A program made the position numbers and the translations under genes. Shown here piece by piece: positions 51,252 to 58,602 of a DNA stretch of 64,000 bases. A model generated the notes under the pieces. That model was given only the letters and a program-made list of their open reading frames with translations. It was not told the DNA's origin and ran no database searches. This DNA is from Mayfieldus sp038040285. Lineage in GTDB: Bacteria > Actinomycetota > Thermoleophilia > Solirubrobacterales > 70-9. The number at the start of each line of letters is the position of its first letter. Within the stretch, counting starts at the first letter, position 1. The DNA is taken from contig JBBPIN010000005.1 in assembly GCA_038040285.1 (NCBI GenBank), positions 35,392 through 99,391 of the forward strand. Reading direction: 5' to 3'.

Positions 51252-51562
51252 TCAGGGGGTGGCCAAATACAAGCTCCTCGTCGGCGGTGAACGGTGTGCG
51301 CCGCGCTGGCTCCCTCCTTCAAGAGTCGCGGCGATCGCCTCGACCCACCGCTTCGGCTGGTCAACGTGGAGCATGTGCGCGGCACCTCGCAGCGAAACTA
51401 TCCGGGCCTGGGGCAGCAGGCGCATCAGGAATGCGCGTTGGCTGTGACAAAGGCCGGGTCGCTGAGGTCCCCTTCGATCACAGTGACCGGACACGCGATC
51501 GAGCGGATCGCTGCCCGCGCCGGGTAGGGACGCATCATCTGATCCATCTCGCGAAGCGTCAT
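51252..51562 (-). pseudogene. alpha/beta-hydrolase C-terminal fragment with frameshift
   Basis: ATG 51562 reads MTLREMDQMMRPYPARAAIR to VTVIEGDLSDPAFVTANAHS and stops. One frame over it continues MRLLPQARIVSLRGAAHMLH (catalytic-type His) and PKRWVEAIAATLE. The N-terminal half with the nucleophile is absent. Confidence 0.6.
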
Positions 51563-51579
51563 GGGGGCATGGGCGAGCC

Positions 51580-52062
51580 AACCTCCCCTTCTACGGGGCG
51601 GGCGTCGAGGAGCTTGTTATCACCGAGCCCGAAGAGCCGATGGCACGCAGACTCGAACGCAAGCTGGCTAGCTACTCGCTGCCTGCGCGCGTCGTGCGTG
51701 CGCCCGCCGAGGAGCTTCCGTTCGAGGAGCAGAGCTTTGATTTCGTCGTCTCTACGCTCGTGCTGTGCACGGTCGGTGATCCGGCCCGCGCGCTCGGGGA
51801 GATCCACCGGGTCCTGAGGCCCAGCGGCCAGCTCGTCTTTCTCGAGCATGTCCGCTCAGCGGACCCGAGGCTTGCACGGTGGCAGGACCGTCTCCACGGC
51901 GTCCAGGTGTGCGTCGGGCATGGCTGTCACTGCAACCGCCGGACGCTTGAGAACATCGAGCGCGCTAGCTTCTCGATCGCGGAGCTCGAGCACGATCGGA
52001 TGCGCAAGGCGCCGCCGATCGTGCGGCCGCTGATCGCCGGCGTCGCGCGGGCGAGCGCCTGA
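51580..52062 (+). pseudogene. SAM methyltransferase lacking its N-terminus
   Basis: The frame enters at NLPFYGAGVEELVITEPEEP (about 51581) and continues MARRLERKLASYSLPARVVR, ELPFEEQSFDFVVSTLVLCT (motif IV region) and HRVLRPSGQLVFLEHVRSAD. The SAM-binding GxGxG part that should precede it is missing; the sequence before 51580 belongs to the opposite-strand hydrolase fragment. An internal ATG at 51640 could make a 140-residue piece. Confidence 0.7.
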
Positions 52063-52241
52063 TGGCGGCGCGGGCGATCCGGCAGATCGACCACGTCAAC
52101 GTGCTCAGCGCCGACCCTGCGCGCACCGCGGCGGTGCTCGCCGATGCGCTCGCGCTGGCGCTCGCGCTCGCGCTGGCGCTGGCGCTGGCGCTGGCGCTGG
52201 CGGGTGGGTACACGGATGCACGCGCGGCATCAACTCTGTAG
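52062..52241 (+). pseudogene. glyoxalase/VOC-domain start ruined by a hexanucleotide repeat
   Basis: ATG overlaps the methyltransferase stop (TGATG). IRQIDHVNVLSADPARTAAV is a VOC-domain first strand and helix. It then enters nine tandem GCGCT(C/G) units coding Ala-Leu repeats and stops after TDARAASTL at 59 residues. Confidence 0.6.
52146..52202. repeat. hexanucleotide tandem repeat, GCGCT(C/G) x9
   Basis: Units GCGCTC or GCGCTG, nine in a row plus a partial. Such tracts expand and contract by slippage. Confidence 0.85.
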
Positions 52242-52325
52242 CCCGCTGCGATTGCGAGTGTCCTTACCACACTCGCTTGCGGGTTTGGTTTCGCCGCACT
52301 TCGAGCAACCGGCGAAGTTGACCAC
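52230..52325 (-). CDS. 31-residue zinc-knuckle fragment of phage type
   Basis: From GTG 52325: VVNFAGCSKCGETKPASECG, then KDTRNRSGLQS and a stop. The CSKCGETKP-ASE-GK-RNR-GLQS pattern is the N-terminal zinc knuckle found on phage HNH and related proteins. Only the start remains, so it is probably a remnant. Confidence 0.4.
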   Translation of the reverse strand: MVNFAGCSKCGETKPASECGKDTRNRSGLQS

Positions 52326-52463
52326 TCCGGTGTCCTGGCGCTTCCCACTAGGCCGCAATCTCCAACGGCTCCGCGGAGGCTGCCTGTCCCTCGGGTACGC
52401 AAATGGACCCCAATTGGACCCCAGCCGCGGCCCCGGCGAGAAGCATCCGAGGCGCGACGGTGG

Positions 52464-52596
52464 CGGTTTGCAGGGGGTTCGGAGGGGTGAGCGACCGGAC
52501 TCGAACCGGCGACCACCTGGACCACAACTCTGTGGTTCAGGTTGGTCTGAGTTGATCCGTGCCTATCTGAGTTGCTTTGAGTTGATCTGAGTTAAG
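52464..52596 (-). repeat. tRNA-His-like 3' half with arm repeats, copy 1
   Basis: On the minus strand: loop GTTGTGG with CCAGG (GTG anticodon), then GTGGTCGCCGGTTCGAGTCC and GGTCGCTCACCCC (T-arm and acceptor end). Its other side carries GAGTTG/GATCTGAG-type direct repeats. About 85 percent like 54773-54905. Just left of it, 52405-52424 contains the direct repeat TGGACCCCAAT-TGGACCCCA, typical of an integrase-gene end. Confidence 0.65.
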
Positions 52597-52676
52597 CGGG
52601 GTTGTGTTCACTTCTATGCCCGTTTTATGCCCGCGCCCGTCGGCTTGGCCGCCGCGCCACTGGCTACCGTCCTTGA

Positions 52677-52982
52677 GTGTCCCCCGATGACCTGCTTGCG
52701 ACAGTCACGAGTCCTGATGGGCGCCATGCGGGGCTTAAGAGGACCACGTGGGACCATGTGCTCGCAGGCCATCCGGAGATGGCCGACTATCTAGACGCCG
52801 TGATCCAGACGATTGAACAGCCCGAACTGCGCGAGAACGATCCGCGCCCTGGGCGAGTCCGCTACTTCCGCCGCGGTGGTCCCGAGCGATGGCTTCGCGT
52901 CGTTGTCGAATTCGGTGGCGAAGCCGATGTCGTTGTTACGGCTTTTCCACAGGCCAACGATCCCGTTGAATGGCGCTCATGA
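52677..52982 (+). CDS. toxin-like small protein of a toxin-antitoxin-like pair (DUF4258-like)
   Basis: A 101-residue protein: LKRTTWDHVLAGHPEMADYL, then VRYFRRGGPERWLRVVVEFG and ADVVVTAFPQANDP. The H-IxxGHPEM start and VVVxF strand pattern fits small RelE/DUF4258-like nuclease folds that sit before DUF2283 antitoxins. It overlaps the next gene (ATGA). GTG start. Confidence 0.65.
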   Translation: MSPDDLLATVTSPDGRHAGLKRTTWDHVLAGHPEMADYLDAVIQTIEQPELRENDPRPGRVRYFRRGGPERWLRVVVEFGGEADVVVTAFPQANDPVEWRS

Positions 52983-53257
52983 CCAAGATCGGGAATCACG
53001 AGTTCGATCACGAGCGCTATGACACCGATGGCGATGTGCTTTATCTAAGCCGAGGCCCCGAACAGCCCGCCGCGAGCACCTTCGCGACCCCAGAGGGCCA
53101 CGCCGTGCGTCTCAACGAGGCCGGCGAAGTCATCGGGCTCACAGTCGTCAACGCGAGGTGGCTCTTGGATCGCGACGGAAAGCTTGTCGTCACGATTCCC
53201 GAGCGCATCGAATCACCGCGGGCCGATGTCGAGCCCGCCCTGAGTGCAACGACTTAG
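52979..53257 (+). CDS. DUF2283 family protein, probable antitoxin
   Basis: A 92-residue protein: HERYDTDGDVLYLSRGPEQP, HAVRLNEAGEVIGLTVVNAR, WLLDRDGKLVVTIPERI. The YDxDGDVLYL start and GEVxGLTVxNAR are the DUF2283 signature. Its ATG overlaps the toxin-like stop by four bases, so the pair is translationally coupled. Confidence 0.8.
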   Translation: MTKIGNHEFDHERYDTDGDVLYLSRGPEQPAASTFATPEGHAVRLNEAGEVIGLTVVNARWLLDRDGKLVVTIPERIESPRADVEPALSATT

Positions 53258-53299
53258 CACGGAGCAGAGCGGCTGGCCGAGCGCCCGTGGCGGCGCGAC

Positions 53300-54607
53300 C
53301 TAGAGCCGCTTGATCAGCTTGATCCGCTTCACCTTGCTGTTCGGGTCGGCGCCGATCGGGGTATAGGTGACCTTTGCCTTCACCTTCACCTTGCCGGTGC
53401 GGTTCAGCTTGCGCTTCTTTTTGCCCTTCGCGCGGACCTTGAGCTTCACCTTGCCTCCGGCGCTCACGGTCTTGGCGGCAACCCTCACCGCGCGGGGCGC
53501 CCCGCCCGGCCGCTGCTTGACGAGCCCCTTGCCGGTCAGGACCAGCGTGCCCGGGCCGGGCACATCGACGGTCAGAGTCGCCGTTCCCTTGTGCTTGGTT
53601 CGCTTCACCTTGCCGAGGTAAAAGGAGTTCGAGGGACTGATCTCAACCCGCGGGATACCGCTGGAGTCGGTCGCAATCGAGACATTGCTGGCGGCGGTGC
53701 TCGCGAAGCTCGATCCGCCGCCACCGCCCCCACCTCCGGCGCCGTTGCCGGTCCCCCCGCCGCCGCCGCCGAAGTAACCGCCGCCGCCACCGCCGCCGGG
53801 CTCAGCGCCGCTTGTCGCGGTTCCATTGCCACCCTTGCCGAACGAGCCGGGGGTGCCATTTGAACCGCCACTGTGGCCCAAGCCGCCGGCACCGCCACCG
53901 GCCTGTGTTCCGGCGTTGCCGCCCTCCCCAGCCATCGTCGGTGAGCCAGCGCCGGCCTGGCCATCCTGGCCGGCGTTGCCCCCGCCCCCTCCCGTGCCTG
54001 TTGTCAACTGGCCGAGGGCGCCGCCGCCGCCACCGCCCCCTGCGACGATTAGCCTCGAGCTGAGCGAGTCGGATGCGCCGCTGCAGCTCATGGCCAGAAC
54101 CGAGCAGGAGCGAAGGTCGGTCGCCCCGCCCCCACCGCCTCCGGCGAGCGAGAAGAAGATAACCGAATCGCCTCCGCCGTTGAACCCACCGGCGGTCAGT
54201 GGGGCGTTTGAGCCTGGCCCGCCGACCTCGACGAACAGCAGCTGTCCGGGGCTCACCGCCAGATCAGCCTCCAGCCGACCGCCCAACCCACCCGAACCGC
54301 CGATGCTCGAGCCGGAATCGCTGCCCTTGCCGCCCTTGGCTCCGATAGCGACAACATGGATCGACTTGATGCCGGCGGGAACCGTGAACGTCTGCTCGCC
54401 GCCCGTGAAGTAGAAGGTTTGGTTCGCTGCCGATGCGGGCTCCGCGAGGACGATCCACGAAAGGCAGACCAGGGCGAGGGCCAGGCTGATCGCGGAGATG
54501 CGTCGGATCACCCGGTCATTCCGACGGTCGGCAACGAAAACGGCGCCCGACGCGCGATGGTTCCGCGCTTGCCGCCCTCCCATGCCGCTGACGTTTGATC
54601 TCGACAA
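53300..54607 (-). CDS. secreted glycine-rich protein
   Basis: Up to 435 residues. A signal peptide (ISLALALVCLSWIVLAEPAS) follows an optional N-terminal extension; a GTG at 54511 would start just before it. The body has TFYFTGGEQTFTVPAGIKSI, a beta-rich start seen in bacterial glycine-rich surface proteins. A long Gly-rich region (GGGGGGATDLRSCS; GGGGGGYFGGGGGG) follows, then a Lys-rich C-terminal domain (KVKLKVRAKGKKKRKLNRTG). Probably cell-surface or matrix. Lies between the two tRNA-His-like repeats. Confidence 0.75.
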   Translation of the reverse strand: MSRSNVSGMGGRQARNHRASGAVFVADRRNDRVIRRISAISLALALVCLSWIVLAEPASAANQTFYFTGGEQTFTVPAGIKSIHVVAIGAKGGKGSDSGSSIGGSGGLGGRLEADLAVSPGQLLFVEVGGPGSNAPLTAGGFNGGGDSVIFFSLAGGGGGGATDLRSCSVLAMSCSGASDSLSSRLIVAGGGGGGGALGQLTTGTGGGGGNAGQDGQAGAGSPTMAGEGGNAGTQAGGGAGGLGHSGGSNGTPGSFGKGGNGTATSGAEPGGGGGGGYFGGGGGGTGNGAGGGGGGGGSSFASTAASNVSIATDSSGIPRVEISPSNSFYLGKVKRTKHKGTATLTVDVPGPGTLVLTGKGLVKQRPGGAPRAVRVAAKTVSAGGKVKLKVRAKGKKKRKLNRTGKVKVKAKVTYTPIGADPNSKVKRIKLIKRL

Positions 54608-54772
54608 AGTCCCTCCCTCGTGCGCGCATCCTAAGGGCCGCCCGCGCCCCTCGTAAACATCATTAGTTGTAATTTCGAGCCCAAGCGGCGAACGGCAGCG
54701 CCCCGTTTACCCGCACGACACGTCAATGCGCGGAGCATGGTTCTCGCGAGTCGGGCCAAAGAGAAAATACGC

Positions 54773-54905
54773 CGGTTTGCAGGGGGTTAAGGTGAGCGAC
54801 CGGACTCGAACCGACGACCACCTGGACCACAAATCTGTGGTTCATGTTGATCTGAGTTGTTCTGAGCTTGTTTGAGTTGCTTTGAGTTGACTTACGCTGA
54901 GCGGA
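54773..54905 (-). repeat. tRNA-His-like 3' half with arm repeats, copy 2
   Basis: Same order as copy 1: GTTTGCAGGGGGTT, tRNA 3' half (minus strand GTCGGTTCGAGTCCGGTCGC), then GAGTTG-type repeats ending GAGCGGAGTTGA. The frame of the terminase fragment begins right after it. Confidence 0.65.
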
Positions 54906-54910
54906 GTTGA

Positions 54911-55354
54911 GGTGAGGACCTGCGGGTCGGCGTTCGGACCTGGGATGGTGAGGAGGCGGTGATCTACGCCGAGGCGGCGCTGCGCGAGCTCGCCGAGCGT
55001 TACGTGATCCGCGAGGTCGCCTTCGACCCGTGGCGGTTCGGTGCCCAGGCCCTCGACCTGGCGAAGCGCGGCCTGCGGATGGTGCAGTTTCCCCAGCACG
55101 ACAGTCGGCTCGTGCCGGCTACCGAGCGCCTCTCGGCCGCGATCCTCGAGCGCCGCCTACGCCATCCCGGCGACCCGGTGCTCGATACCCACGTCGCCGC
55201 CGCGGTGACGAAGCAAACTCAGCGCGGAGCCCGCATCGCCCATGCCGGCGGGCGGCATACGTCGAACCGCATCGACGCAGTGATCAGCTTGGCGATGGCC
55301 GTTGACCGAGCCGAGAATCAGCCGCAGCCCACGAGGTTGGTCGGATGGCTGTGA
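54911..55354 (+). pseudogene. phage terminase large subunit, C-terminal fragment
   Basis: The frame opens right after the repeat: GEDLRVGVRTWDGEEAVIYA, EVAFDPWRFGAQALDLAKRG, LSAAILERRLRHPGDPVLDT and HTSNRIDAVISLAMAVDRAE. The FDPWR and N-RIDAVIALAMA segments are the nuclease-domain end of TerL. The ATPase half is missing. It overlaps the HNH gene start, as terL and HNH genes often neighbour each other in phages. Confidence 0.75.
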
Positions 55355-55611
55355 TGCTGCGTCCCTGTCTTGGCTGCGGGCGGCTCATCGAGTCGGGAAA
55401 CCGCTGCCCGGCCTGCCGGCTGCGCCGTCCTCGAGGTAGGAGCTGGCAACGCAAGCGCCAGCAGGTCTTCGTCCGCTACGGCCGCACCTGCGTCCATTGC
55501 GGGGCACCTGCCACGGACGTCGACCATCTGATCCCGATCAATGCCGGCGGGGACGATTCGCTGGCCAACCTCAGGCCCTCCTGCGCCCGCTGTAACCGGG
55601 GTTGGCGCTGA
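55345..55611 (+). CDS. phage-type HNH endonuclease
   Basis: An 88-residue HNH nuclease. A zinc knuckle CLGCGRLIESGNRCPACRLR precedes VRYGRTCVHCGAPATDVDHL, IPINAGGDDSLANLRPSC and ARCNRGWR: the HNH core (DVDH, N, and the paired CxxC sites). Phage HNH enzymes of this size work with terminase in DNA packaging. An alternative ATG at 55354 overlaps the terminase stop. Confidence 0.85.
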   Translation: MAVMLRPCLGCGRLIESGNRCPACRLRRPRGRSWQRKRQQVFVRYGRTCVHCGAPATDVDHLIPINAGGDDSLANLRPSCARCNRGWR

Positions 55612-55634
55612 AACGGCGTGCGCGTCCGGGCGAT

Positions 55635-56024
55635 TTACTCCCGCAGCCCGGCGGCTTCGAGGGCCTCGCCCCGGTCCGCATACTCGTAGAGGTAGACGAT
55701 CTTTCCGTCGCGCAGCTTGAAGTGCATATTGATGCGGAGATCCACCTCCACCCCGCTGCTCTTGCCTCGGCCGGTGAGGTGCAAGCAGGCCACGACACTA
55801 TCCGCGCCGTCCTTCACCTCCTCGACATCGATGCGATGACCCTCCCAGTTCTCGAGCCAGCCCCTCCGGGCACGGACGGCGGCCTCATGACCCCGAGCCG
55901 GGATATGCCCCCGCTCGATCGGGTACCACTCGAACGCGGGATCGGACGTGCTGAGCCATGCCTCCTCGTCATCCTCGAAGGCCTCAATGGATCGGAGCAC
56001 GACCTCCACGTTCTCCTGCGACAT
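55635..56024 (-). CDS. SnoaL-like protein (MSQENVE family)
   Basis: A 129-residue protein: MSQENVEVVLRSIEAFEDDE, WYPIERGHIPARGHEAAVRA, GADSVVACLHLTGRGKSSGV, INMHFKLRDGKIVYLYEYAD and RGEALEAAGLRE. Full length, intact. Member of the same family as the tandem array at 47-48 kb and the broken gene at 56.1 kb. Confidence 0.82.
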   Translation of the reverse strand: MSQENVEVVLRSIEAFEDDEEAWLSTSDPAFEWYPIERGHIPARGHEAAVRARRGWLENWEGHRIDVEEVKDGADSVVACLHLTGRGKSSGVEVDLRINMHFKLRDGKIVYLYEYADRGEALEAAGLRE

Positions 56025-56110
56025 CGCCCGCGCAGTATCCCGCTTCGGCGCGCGCCGGTCAGTGGAACAGTGATCCCGGCGCCCAGGTCCAAAAACTCGC
56101 GACCGGCGCC

Positions 56111-56691
56111 CTACTCCGACAGCCCGGCGGCTTCGAGGGCCTCATCTCGCTCAACGAAGTCGTCTTGGCGGATCACCAGCCCGCGACGTAGCGTAAAGAC
56201 GGAAAAGAGTGGTTCGTCGAGGGAGATCCCGGAGAACGTCCCATGTCCCCTGAAGCGACCGCCGGCCAGCAGCTGCCCGCCGAAGTCGATCACCTCCTCG
56301 TGTTCGAGCCTGAGATCGTCCCAGGCATCGAGGATCGCCTCCCAGACCCGGAGGTAGCCCTCATGGCCACGATGCACTCCGAGCAGGTCGGGAGCGATAA
56401 AGCCACTGGTGCGGCTTCCGATGTGCAACTCGATCTCCGGGTCGAGGAAGGAAAGAGAAGGTCCCAATCCCTGCGATTCGCGGCCTCACAGCCCTGACGG
56501 ACGAAGCGCGACGTCCACGCCCGGCGCAGTCGAGAGCGTCGCGGCAGCCGCGACCAAGCGGGGGCGGCGACGGAAACAAGCGCCGGAAACCGGACCAGCA
56601 TCCGTTCATCGAAGGTCCGCCGCCTGGCCTCGGTCGAAACGGCGACCGGCGTTCGCACGCCTCGGTTGACCCCAACGATCTCCTGCGACAT
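56111..56691 (-). pseudogene. SnoaL-like protein with N-terminal helical extension, one frameshift
   Basis: From 56691: MSQEIVGVNRG, then RRRTFDERMLVRFPALVSVA and RLPRRSRLRRAWTSRFVRQG, an extension seen in a subfamily of these proteins. At ANRRDWDLL (about 56460) the frame shifts by one; it continues LSFLDPEIELHIGSRTSGFI to ERDEALEAAGLSE. Adding one base gives 194 codons. Error or true decay. Confidence 0.65.
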
Positions 56692-56741
56692 CGCCCGCGC
56701 AGTATCTCGCTTCGGCACCCGACTCGCGGGGCCTCCGGCTC

Positions 56742-57053
56742 CTAGTCCGGCTGCTGCGCCAGCGGGTCAGGCACCGCGCGAGCAAGGACCCGACTGCCGT
56801 CCGGCCTGATCACGATGCAGCCGATATAGCCGTCGAGGAGCGGAGCCAGCGTTCCGACCGCGTGCACGTCGTCGCCACAGTTGGCGAAGTAAACGCCGTC
56901 GCCGCCGTCGATCCCACCACCATCGACGAGCAGCGCCTCGTGGCCATCGTCGAGCGTGGTCCACTCGACCGAACGCTGCGCGAGGTCGAGCTCGGCAACG
57001 CGCTCAGCGATCCGGTCGAGGAGCTCGAGGCGGTCGGCGTCGCACTCATTCAT
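56742..57053 (-). CDS. small acidic protein, unknown function
   Basis: A 103-residue protein starting MNECDADRLELLDRIAERVA, then RSVEWTTLDDGHEALLVDGG, DGVYFANCGDDVHAVGTLAP and GYIGCIVIRPDGSRVLARAV. Repeated short beta strands with acidic turns; no signal or membrane helix. Not recognised. Confidence 0.5.
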   Translation of the reverse strand: MNECDADRLELLDRIAERVAELDLAQRSVEWTTLDDGHEALLVDGGGIDGGDGVYFANCGDDVHAVGTLAPLLDGYIGCIVIRPDGSRVLARAVPDPLAQQPD

Positions 57054-57252
57054 CATGGGTATCAGTCTGAAGATCAGCTCCGCCAGAACCGCTGCCGTGC
57101 CTCGAGCAGCTCGGCGAACGTCTGCTTAGCTGAGCAGTTCCGACACCAGGTCGGCCATCGTCGCGCGGGACCTCCTCCGCGCGGTCCCGACAGAGAGGCG
57201 GGGCGCCCGGTGTGGACGCCCCGCGTGCTCCGCCTTGGACCCGGCTGCCCCC

Positions 57253-57741
57253 CTACGCCTCCCAGGGGACGCCATCCTCCGACCACTCGAGGATGATGTC
57301 GACCATCTTCTTGATGTCGCCCTGGCTCGCCTGCGGCGCCATCCCGCTGTCGAGGAACGGGGCCTTGCTCCACGGCCCCTTCGCCTTGATCGGAGCCTCC
57401 ATTTGGTCGACCAGCTTCTTGAAGAAGTCGGTCGCCTCGCCGTCGGTCATCCTCTCACCGCTCTCGCGGTCCGCGATCACCAGCTCGTAGTAGACCCCCG
57501 CGAAGATGCGGACCATCGTGGCCGACCCGAGCAGGCTGGTGCGTCGCAGCTCCGCCGGTGACTTTGTGCCCTCCTTCACTGCGGCGAAGTCCGGGAACGA
57601 GTCCTCCATCACGTCGAGGAACCGGTTGGCGTTCTCGGCAACCTTCCTCTCCTCCAGCTCGTCCTCGAGCCGCTTGGAGACGCGGCGGGCGGCGCCGACC
57701 TGGGCGGTACGGATGATGTCCGCGACGTTCTTCGCCGTCAA
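57253..57741 (-). CDS. helical protein, unknown function (5' end uncertain)
   Basis: About 160 residues from TTG 57741 (LTAKNVADIIRTAQVGAARR). Helical throughout: LEDELEERKVAENANRFLDV, SFPDFAAVKEGTKSPAELRR, GVYYELVIADRESGERMTDG and IKKMVDIILEWSEDGVPWEA. The RFLDVM-SFPDF-VKEG-SPAELRR segment faintly recalls the C-terminus of DndB/DGQHR proteins, but no catalytic motif is present, so I do not name it. The 5' end may be truncated; neighbouring frames overlap there. Confidence 0.5.
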   Translation of the reverse strand: MTAKNVADIIRTAQVGAARRVSKRLEDELEERKVAENANRFLDVMEDSFPDFAAVKEGTKSPAELRRTSLLGSATMVRIFAGVYYELVIADRESGERMTDGEATDFFKKLVDQMEAPIKAKGPWSKAPFLDSGMAPQASQGDIKKMVDIILEWSEDGVPWEA

Positions 57742-57937
57742 CTGGATGGGAAAGATCCTTCCACGCAGCGACCTTGGAGAACAGCACCCGCATCGACGCC
57801 AGCCTAGCGGCACGCTGGGGCTATGAGTCAGACTTCGAGTACTGGTCAGGCGGCGCATAGCCACGGCTGAAGCGCCGGGGCGGCGATTCGGGCGAACCCT
57901 GCTCAAGCCCCCCCGCTCCAGGCCGATACCGAACGCT

Positions 57938-58186
57938 ATGGATACCCGTGTTCAGCGCGCCGTGATGGAAACCACCAGGTTTCGGATCGTCGGTGACGTG
58001 ACCCTGCCCACCGAGGGATTTCGTACCAGGCTCTCCGATGTGCTCAACCGCCAGGACACCGGCTTCATTCCGGTGGTCAACGTCGAGCTTTCGCCGATCG
58101 GTGGGGGCGATACGGAGTCACAGCCCTTCGTCGCAGTCGCCCGCAACCAGATCCAGATCGCCTACGAGCTCGACAACAGGCAATAG
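57938..58186 (+). CDS. small conserved protein, DUF6812-like
   Basis: An 82-residue protein. METTRFRIVGDVTLPTEGFR (an internal Met at 57965 may be the start), TRLSDVLNRQDTGFIPVVNV and FVAVARNQIQIAYELDNRQ make a single beta-rich domain of a kind common in Thermoleophilia. Function unknown. Followed after 23 bp by the small Cys-rich frame. Confidence 0.6.
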   Translation: MDTRVQRAVMETTRFRIVGDVTLPTEGFRTRLSDVLNRQDTGFIPVVNVELSPIGGGDTESQPFVAVARNQIQIAYELDNRQ

Positions 58187-58209
58187 GCTCCCCGCCGAAG
58201 GAGCATGGG

Positions 58210-58344
58210 ATGAGTTCCGGCGGGATAACGATTGAACAGGCGGTCGACGCCGTGAATCAGAAGGCAACCGAGCACAAGGATGCGTTCTCGTCGGCTGACG
58301 GTCCGCAGACGGGCCACTGCATCTGCCACGGCTGGTGCGGCTGA
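58210..58344 (+). CDS. 44-residue peptide with a Cys/His-rich C-terminus
   Basis: MSSGGITIEQAVDAVNQKAT opens the frame, which continues EHKDAFSSADGPQ and ends TGHCICHGWCG. AAGGAG lies seven bases before the ATG, an ideal ribosome site. The split into a helical hydrophilic front and a short Cys-rich end looks like a leader and core, or a tiny metal-binding tail. No maturation enzyme is nearby. It is followed by a strong terminator at 58402. Confidence 0.5.
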   Translation: MSSGGITIEQAVDAVNQKATEHKDAFSSADGPQTGHCICHGWCG

Positions 58345-58401
58345 CGCCGGTGCAGTAAGAGCACCCGTAGTGCAGTAACGCCGACCGCCATCCGGTCGGC
58401 C

Positions 58402-58434
58402 AGCAGCCAGCTCCACGAGCTGGCTGCTTCTTGT
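58402..58434 (+). terminator. rho-independent terminator
   Basis: AGCAGCCAGCTC-CAC-GAGCTGGCTGCT, a 12-bp perfect stem with a 3-base loop, followed by TCTTGT. Ends the DUF6812-like/small-peptide transcript. A weaker hairpin CCGACCG/CGGTCGG precedes it. Confidence 0.8.
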
Positions 58435-58602
58435 AGGCGGCGGCCCGCTGCTTCTGGCTAGGCTGCCTCTGACCCAATGCCTGGAAGTCCTCCGGGGAGG
58501 TCACCGCCGCCCTGACGGTTACCGGCACGATGGTCATCCTATGAAGCGCTGGCTGGCCGAGCGGGACGCCGGGTAATTGCACCGCACGGGCACCGGGGAG
58601 CC

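Noticed and set aside
53826..54413. Proline-rich plus-strand frame
   Set aside because: It is the complement of the Gly-rich coding region of the minus-strand secreted protein.
57253..57741. DndB (DNA sulfur modification) homolog
   Set aside because: Only a faint C-terminal resemblance, no DGQHR motif and no dnd genes nearby.
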